Notes under the pieces: generated by a model
Told to the model about the DNA's origin: nothing
Seen by the model: only the letters and a program-made list of their open reading frames with translations
The model's database searches: none
Shown here: one piece after another, positions 53,601-62,848 of the stretch
Numbering within the stretch: position 1 is the stretch's first letter
Layout: each line of letters opens with the position of its first letter
Program-made: the position numbers and the translations under genes
NCBI GenBank assembly: GCA_013365325.1
Contig: JABVXV010000351.1
Location: forward strand, 1-62,848
Reading direction: 5' to 3'
DNA: 62,848 nt
From: Dipetalonema caudispina
Taxonomy: Eukaryota; Nematoda; Chromadorea; Rhabditida; Onchocercidae

Positions 53601-56178
53601 ACACTTGACATGCAGCGTGGAAAACCTTTATCATCCTTTACATGTAAGCACTTTATTAACTGTACTTGTCGTAAAAAGTGAGAAATGTTTTCCAGGATGC
53701 ATGCCAAGTGCGAGACAGTATGCCGTCTTGATCTAGATATACTCTCCGATTTCCGTACACTTATGCAGCTTTCTTATGTGATTAGAACAATTAAGTAGAC
53801 CATAATTATTATAAAGTTCTGAATTTAGGTCTGATGGTGAACTGATCACTGATAGATTTAATCCCTCTGATAAAATGGATCGATCGCAAGAAGCTTCTTC
53901 CAAAAAATGTGAAATTATTAACCAATCGGAAAATAATGAAGAAGAATCTCTTGACACATTTCCTAACGACTTAAAAATTAGAAAGTTAGTGTTAAATGAT
54001 TGGCTAAATCTTACGAAGGTTTATGTTACACCCCTAAAATGACATCTCTCATGATGGTGCTCCCACGCATTATTTCTCTTTCAAATTTTTATAATAAATG
54101 CTACAATAATGATAGCCCTTCTGGATTCATTTTTTTTACATATAAGTGTCATATTGGTATGTCGGAATTCGTTCGATTATTTTCAAATCTTCCATCATTT
54201 TTAGATTGGATGTCTTACAAAGGAGTAGAGAAAGAAGAAGGCGTCAAATGGAAAATGGGTATTTGTTTTTCAAACCAACGGATTCAGCTCAAATGGTAAG
54301 CGATCAAATTTCACGCACTATTTTATAATTATTTTTTCTCTTGTCTTCGAGGAAAATTAATTTGTCAGTTCACTTGAATTTCGTTAGCCTATTTAATTTC
54401 TGGCAGATCCACTTATCTTAGCATTCTCGTTAGATCTGAAAAAGATTTGACAAAGCATTTCCAATTTACCAACATTCATGCGCCAGCTTCAGTGAACATC
54501 AAATCTCTCTGAAAGATATAAACATTTTAGATAATTGAGTTACCATGGATGCTATGTAGCGTGATTTGGCAATCTTGTAACCGGATAGATGAAGTGCTTA
54601 CTGCCCCTAAATTTCTAATAGTAGCTGAAAAAGACGCGTCCTTATAAGTTACTGTTTCATATTAGATTCGAAGGATTTAGGCTTTTGCGCTTATGCAGCA
54701 CTTTGTCACTTACATATGCAATTACAGACAACGTCGGTTCTTTCTGCTTATCAAAACGGTCTTGTCGAAGGTCACTGGCGTGAACGATGTGTAAATTACG
54801 AGAAGCAAATCAAAGCACTTTCAGCTAATTTACGCGTTGCGGATCATGAAATCCGGCGATTAGCTGGTTTGGAAATGTCGGAATCTATGATTACATCAAG
54901 TAAAAATAATATTATTTGCATGCATGCCATTGTTCTTAAATTATCTTATTTGTATAAATAGGAATGCTTAAAATATGTTAGTGTAAATTTCACAGTGCCT
55001 TAACTTTACTTTGAATTTATTGTGTAGTTATCTAAATTAAGGGAAGTTCTTTATTATTTCCAGTTTACAAATGATAAGTCACAGAATCTAAGGACAAACT
55101 ACCGTTTCCATAACTTATTTTTATGATTTGTTTTAAAAGGTCGAAGACTCGGATATCTGCTTTTCTTTCACGAGGTAGTAACAGTTATATCAGCTGGCAA
55201 GAACTTTGGATGCCTCCATTTTTCTAAAACTTTTATAAGAGCAGGCTGGATTATTCTTTGTTGGAATCTTGTTTATTAATGAATGAATGATTGCTGGAGA
55301 AGATTCATTTTAGGAAAAGAAAAATTCCCATATGCTGCTCATCCAGTTGGTATGAATTACTCACCCATTCCTAACGCTGCAGATCCATTGATTTCCTCTA
55401 AATTCAGGTTGCACCAAAATCCAAAGGACGCGAGTTTAGTTATTGATAATGGTATATTTTTGTTTCGCAAATGCCAATATTCATTAAAGTTTAAGCGCCA
55501 ATTTCCCAGAAATTCCTAATCGTACCTTTTATTAAGCTGCATGTAAGGTACATAGTTTCGAAATGATTCCAGCCCTTTTTTCTATGACTATGTGAATAGT
55601 TTCTTGTCTTTTTAAAAGCATATTTCAGCAAATCATGCAAGCAATTTATGGACCGTAAATGTGGATCTTTCTGAAAGACCCGCTATTTCACAGGATGTTC
55701 ATATGCAAAGTAAATCTCACATCGATGAAGGGAACGAAACAAAGATGTGCCAGATGTCATCTTTAAAACCTCAGACTTTTTTTGGTACATCAGCCATGCA
55801 AGATCCATCAGATGAGACTGTAGATGATGGTCAGCTTTCGAAAAGCTGTTGTGACAGTGATAGTTTCAATTCCGATGAAGAAGATTCCGAAGAAGAAAGA
55901 TTGTACAATGAAAAGGTAAGTTAAATTTTCAACAATCATTTCCATAAATTACCCATCTCACTGTTACATAGAATAGATCCAGCTACGATTTTTTAATGCT
56001 CATTTTGTGAAATATGGTTAAAAGGCGTAGTGATTAAAAAGTGTACTTTTATGGGGCAAATTAGGATTTGGTAGGATGTTCTATTGCATATGCACAAGAT
56101 TCTTTATATTTTGGCGTATGTTTTCCTTTTAGTATATTTATTTTTCAGGTGGCAGAATTGCAGCAAAGAAAACAATAG
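46844..56178 (+). CDS. SMO: Smoothened, class F seven-pass Hedgehog signal transducer
   Basis: Nineteen exons, all in phase, 966 residues: 46844-46969, 47865-48076, 48404-48491, 48765-48932, 49559-49683, 49782-49878, 50235-50410, 51042-51270, 51616-51754, 51859-52005, 52135-52315, 52707-52814, 53133-53363, 53829-53984, 54205-54295, 54728-54899, 55314-55451, 55629-55915, 56149-56178. Signal peptide 1-22, then a cysteine-rich domain with RCWSALGPLLCAVTYRPC, the Smoothened rather than Frizzled form. A linker has DDCYLPCRSPL. Seven membrane segments start near 248, 273, 336, 383, 428, 520 and 618; extracellular loop 2 has DGITGVCYFGF. The tail has a basic patch RSRERRRR (734-741), NLWTVNVDLSE (867-877), matching the vertebrate NLWLVEAEISPE block, and an acidic end. 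Frizzled KTxxxW is absent. Exon 10 is length- and phase-symmetric and may be alternative. Confidence 0.92.
47679..47732 (+). pseudogene. Duplicated fragment of Smoothened exon 2 inside intron 1
   Basis: 54 bases match 47937-47990 of exon 2 at 50 positions. All four differences are G-to-A or C-to-T relative to the exon, and one changes a conserved Cys codon (ETCFG) to Tyr. The frame stays open, but I see no AG acceptor at its left edge, so it is probably not spliced in. Confidence 0.8.
50549..50644. repeat. AT-centred palindrome in Smoothened intron 7
   Basis: A (TA)n core of about 40 bases is flanked by complementary arms: 27 bases from 50549 (…CATTGTTTCAG) and their counterpart ending near 50643 (CTGAAACAATG…). 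25 of 27 arm positions match. It can form a cruciform or a hairpin transcript. Confidence 0.75.
53579..53733. repeat. Foldback element with 46-base arms in Smoothened intron 13
   Basis: The left arm 53579-53624 and the right arm 53688-53733 are inverted repeats with 40 of 46 matches and a 63-base loop. It starts GATCAAGATGGCATACTG and is richer in G+C than its intron. It could be a miniature inverted-repeat element or a small-RNA hairpin. No transposase or clear target-site duplication was seen. Confidence 0.7.
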
Positions 56179-58974
56179 CAAAAGAGGTCTAGTTGATGTG
56201 TCTCTTGTCGCAGTTATATCATTTTCCAGAATTTTTTTTGGAGAAAACTATGGTTTTTCTAGTGTTTAATTTTTGCCACCTGTTATACTCAATTATTGAG
56301 CAGTTTTTGTTTTTCAGAAATATTTCATTTTTGTCTGTTCTAACGTCTTTCGCTGCAGTCATCCGGACTTTTGAGTTTATTTTATACTGGTCGTTTTTTG
56401 TTTTACTTCGTACTGTTTTAATACTCTTTTTTTGTTTTACACTTGAGTGATATCAGTTTTATAATAACTCGAAGTTGGTTCGTTTGACTTTCTTAAAATA
56501 TCGATTGTTAAAAAGACTGAAGTTACTCGTCTCATTTTCCTTTAATTATAATCGACATCGTTTAGTCCATTTTAGTTATGCATGTTTCATGTTGTTGCAA
56601 ACGGATGCAGCAAGTTTCAGTGCAAGACAAACTGCTAGAATGAACCCATGGATTATTAGCTTGAGATTGGTTGTGGTCTTTTTTCTTTTTTTTTTTTTTG
56701 CTTCTTTTGTATATAGTCGTCTTGATCCAATAACCTGAGATAACATTTTTATGATATAGAAGTTGTGAATTATTAGCTCGATCTGCTTTCAAGGAATGAG
56801 TTCTGGTATACATAATACTAACAGATATGTAAGTTTGGTGATACTAAAGTACAGGATATTGAATATAGTTTTATCAGGCCAAGGCTCTCCTCAGGATGAA
56901 TTTGGGGAACAAAATTGCTTATACATTGATATGGTCATTCTTGTCAGATTGTTTTCCAATGAATCTATTTCATATTTAGCTTCATAATTCATTTATTTTG
57001 CAATTTCTTTACTATTTTGAAATGTTCCGATTTTTCTCTTTTTCCTAGTAGAAAATAAGCTAAAGGGATTGTTTTATTTCATTTGCTTACATTTTTATAA
57101 TTTGTCAATGTGGTGCTTGTTATTAGTTGAGGTTCTCCATTCTTTCAGTGTGCATGGCTGAATATGTTTGCTCATATGATTAATTTAGATTTTTGGTAAG
57201 GTACATTTTAAATTAAATTTTTCGGAATATTCCAATATTGGAGCGAGCCTTGCAAAATGGATAAATGGGTTTTCAAAAGCACGAAGAACACCTGACAACC
57301 AGAAAGAAGAGACGGCGAGAAGCGAAGAGGAGAAAGCAGGTTACCCCGTGATATTTGATGCTTCAATTCAGGGACTGTATCGATGGAATTAGATATCGCG
57401 GGTTCACCTGCACACATATGTATTATTTCTATTAATGATTTTCTTTGTCATCTCAGTAATCAGTGTTTAATGAAATCGTTTCACTTCTTTTCAAGTTTTA
57501 ATCTAATTTTTGTAAAACCAAAATTTTCATTATCAGTTTTATCATGCTCATGGTTTCTTTTCTGAGTCCAGTTTTCTCTTTATCAGGCTAAGCATGTATT
57601 TCAAATTTACTAAAAAATTTTTTTCTTTTCTTTATTGGAATGTACTGCGACATTTTAAGCTATGAGACATTTTAGGTTAGCCTGAAATTTTTTTATTCTA
57701 AAAATTCCAGATTGGTTATACGTTAGCTTTAACTGTTTACAAGCATTAATTCGTAATTTGAATAGTTATTTTGATACTTTATTTAGTCATATTCTCATTG
57801 ATGTGTTTCTCAGCATTTCATCCATTTAACTGACAATACTGACAGTTTTCAGTTTCACATCTTTTACGTTTGCAACGATTCATCTATGCACGGATATTGA
57901 AGTATTTTCAAATATATGCACATATTTTTAATTTTGACTAATTCAATGAGATTTAAGCATTTCTATTACTTTTGTTTGCGCTTATCAGGAAAATTATTTT
58001 TTTCCACTTCATTTATGAATTTTTGTTCTCATATTCTTATCCTTTTCCTTTCCAAATTCTTTCTTTATCGCATAGCTAATAAATGTTATCGCTTTCCTCT
58101 AATCTTCCTTTGTCTCTTTTGTTTGAAAATTAATAAATCGTTTGAATATTTGATCTATACCAAATATAGAATCTAGAAGTTTAATTCTATACTTTAACGT
58201 CTTTTCTATCTTTTTTCTTATTAAATCACTATTACTATTGTTAGTATTTGTTAAAAAATGTGCTTCCTGTGAAAATAAGCAACTGTATTAAGCAATAGGA
58301 TATGAACAAAAATTGTAAAGTAGTAGTTAAGGTAATATAAAAGTTATGGGAAGAATATATGGATGATAAAAAGTATAAGTGAAAGATAAAATGGCAAAGT
58401 GTGTTTGTTTAAATTTCATAAAGATAATGAACCGCCACGGGAGCACAATTATTTTTTCTATTCCTTTATTTCAGTTGTCTATGAGTGATTTTTTGTTAGT
58501 ATTTAAAAGAATTCGTTTACCATCAGTTTATATTTAATTTATTTATTTGCCATATGCGTATATATACAATTAAAGGGTTTATTTTGTAAATTAATTACAT
58601 GTGCAGTAACAAAAGCTTTTCTAAGCTTCATAAAATATTTTTGAAATCCTTGGAATTTGGATCATTTTTAAATTTAGTCTAATTAGCTCCTTTTATTAAT
58701 TATGTTTTATTCAGATATAGCTAGGTGATAAGGCTGTCTGATCATTTCGCTAAATAAACTTTCGGTAGAACTGTAAGCTAAGTGTAACCTGGTATAATTG
58801 TTCGGGAAAGGTTGACATTGATATACATTAAATTTACTTCATCCGTTTTGTTAGGTCGTTAATAACTGTTTATTAGTTTGATATTATTGAACTTTTACCG
58901 CAAGTAAACATCGTCTTTTTCTATAGCTGAATAATGAGTAGATTTTAATTATTCCAGTCATATTGGGGAAAGTA
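56179..58974. other. Intergenic between Smoothened and NDUFV2 with exon-like stretches
   Basis: 2.8 kb, expected to hold the Smoothened 3' UTR and NDUFV2 promoter. Most of it is T-rich and non-coding, but 56794-56940 and 57189-57392 contain splice-bounded, more complex open sequence that is listed or discussed separately. Confidence 0.5.
57189..57392 (+). other. Exon-like open stretch of unknown assignment
   Basis: After an AATTTAG acceptor at 57188, 67 codons stay open to a TAG at 57390-57392. The second half has higher G+C than its surroundings and a varied composition (KARRTPDNQKEETARSEEEK, then GYPVIFDASIQGLYRW). It could be an alternative last exon of Smoothened (phase 0, like the exon 18 donor), an exon of a small separate gene, or chance. 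An upstream pair at 56794-56828 and from 56878 is also bounded by splice-like sites. I recognise no domain. Confidence 0.3.
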
Positions 58975-61302
<2,328 letters not shown>

Positions 61303-62729
61303 AACATTTGCAAATAGCCATTCTATTGCGTGATGTATATGTGATGTTTCATAGTGTAATAGAATTTAAAATTTGACTTCACTAGCATGCCATCATGCAG
61401 GTGTAATTTTTTTAGGTATCGTAACAAACATTTATTTATCGGTTAAAAACGTAATTGATGTTTACTTTTTATTGTATCGCAAATCATGGTTTTCATATTT
61501 AATGTACCTCGAATATTATATGCTGTAAAGAATTTTGCAAAGGATCATAAATTACTACGAAATAGCACAATATACGCAGGATGTGACGTACACTGAGCAT
61601 CGTAAAACGGGTTCGTATTGCCTGTTTGTCAAACCGTTCTGTCAGTTGGCGAGGATTTTTTTTGTTGTTGTTCGATGTGGTCAAAAGAATTGTTGATTTC
61701 GTGCATATTTACAAAAATTTGATGAAATGAATTAGATAAATTCAATAGTCATACTGCACTTCATTTTTATTCTTTTTACGGAGCAAGAAAGATTAGGTTA
61801 AACAAAAGGACAAAGCAAATCTATGGATCAATAATATCAATAGAACTATAGCGCCGTTTTAATTTGCTCATTTCTTCATAAGAGACAATTATTTAGTTTC
61901 ACCATAAAGAGAAAAATGACATGACATATATTCAAGCATTCTAAATGATAAATTTGATGTAAAAGTGCATGGGAGAAGACATGCTGAGATTTCCGTTGTT
62001 CGTTATATATATATATATATACGTAGAAAGAAATCGAATGTTCATTAAGATTAGTTGAAAAGAGAAATATATGTGATGGATAGATTGGAGATAAAATGCG
62101 ATAGAAATTTTCATTTCGCTCAAGTGATTAAATTTAGTGAAATTGTTAAGATGAATTATTCAATGAACTAATAACTAATTGTTCATTTTCGAAATTGTCA
62201 TCAGTCTAAACTCATTCAGATGGCAGAGTGACAAACTCAACTTTTCCTTAAGTGCCATTATTCTAAAGCACATCTAGATGTAAAAAAAAAAAAATGGGAA
62301 ATCAGGATTTTGTGAGAACCATTATTTTAAAGCTCATTTAGGTAAAAAAAAAAAAAAAAAGTCAGAAACCGGAATTTTGTGAGAGAATGAAGAAAAAAAA
62401 AAATGTCATAAACATATGTTTTTTTATGCATTCTTGTTGATTTTTATCTGACTCACTCAAGTCAGAGTACCATTATTGTCACATTTCTAAACACAACTTC
62501 AAAGCTAGGAAATTATATTGGTGAAATTAAATAATTTGCCAAGATACATTAAGTATATTGATATTTTACAGCTAACAAACTATAATGTACACACAAAATC
62601 TTCATAGTTGTAAATGCAATTCGGAACTCGATATTATTAAATAATCAAAGATTAAAATACATGATATAATTTCAATAATTTGTTAGTTAACTTATGGATT
62701 GAATTTAATTATACTAATCATTATTACTG
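61303..62729. other. Intergenic after NDUFV2
   Basis: This holds the NDUFV2 3' UTR and AT-rich DNA with short A runs (62282-62293, 62344-62360, 62391-62403). No gene recognised. Confidence 0.5.

Positions 62730-62848
<119 letters not shown>

Noticed and set aside
57208..57417. Minus-strand frame opposite the exon-like island
   Set aside because: It lacks splice context and family resemblance; the plus-strand reading has an acceptor and a better composition.

Overview
The window looks like an AT-rich nematode chromosome segment, most likely a filarial or related clade III (spirurid) worm. The reasons are short exons with nematode-type 3' splice sites (TTTTCAG or TTTNNAG), 3' splice sites lying just upstream of start codons as expected for spliced-leader trans-splicing, and proteins that read as metazoan orthologues with nematode features, such as a SEL-12-like presenilin. 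All gene models below were built by hand. For the seven main genes, exon phases were checked and each chain sums to an open frame, but no homology search was run.

Region 1-18261 is a gene-poor block. It is dense in homopolymers, di-, tri- and tetranucleotide repeats and a few degenerate minisatellites (11.0-11.5, 13.5-14.0 and 17.2 kb). I see no credible protein gene in it. At 18.2-19.0 kb on the minus strand lies a small cysteine-rich gene (ET-module or Ly6-like). The rest is gene-dense: CPSF2 (-, 20155-27149), NOSIP (+, 28069-30633), SNRNP40 (+, 31591-34610), LIPT1 (+, 35480-37630), presenilin (-, 38726-44287), Smoothened (+, 46844-56178) and NDUFV2 (+, 58975-61302). The right end runs into a long ATT repeat and the left end into poly(A), both of which look like assembly or repeat boundaries.

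Functionally, CPSF2 (mRNA 3' end formation), NOSIP (U-box ligase, also found with spliceosomes) and SNRNP40 (U5 snRNP) form a neighbourhood of RNA-processing genes. LIPT1 and NDUFV2 are mitochondrial. Presenilin and Smoothened form a divergent pair of membrane signalling genes, and the intergenic DNA next to presenilin carries an unusual cluster of ACGT-core motifs.

The most notable item is a full-length Smoothened in a nematode, because C. elegans is known to have lost this gene. It has a complete cysteine-rich domain, seven membrane segments and a conserved NLW motif in the tail. It also has a phase-symmetric 49-codon exon in intracellular loop 3 and a duplicated fragment of exon 2 inside intron 1. 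Other items of interest are a near-perfect hairpin at 35.2 kb, a 46-bp-armed foldback at 53.6 kb, and a LIPT1 with a C-terminal membrane-anchor-like segment.
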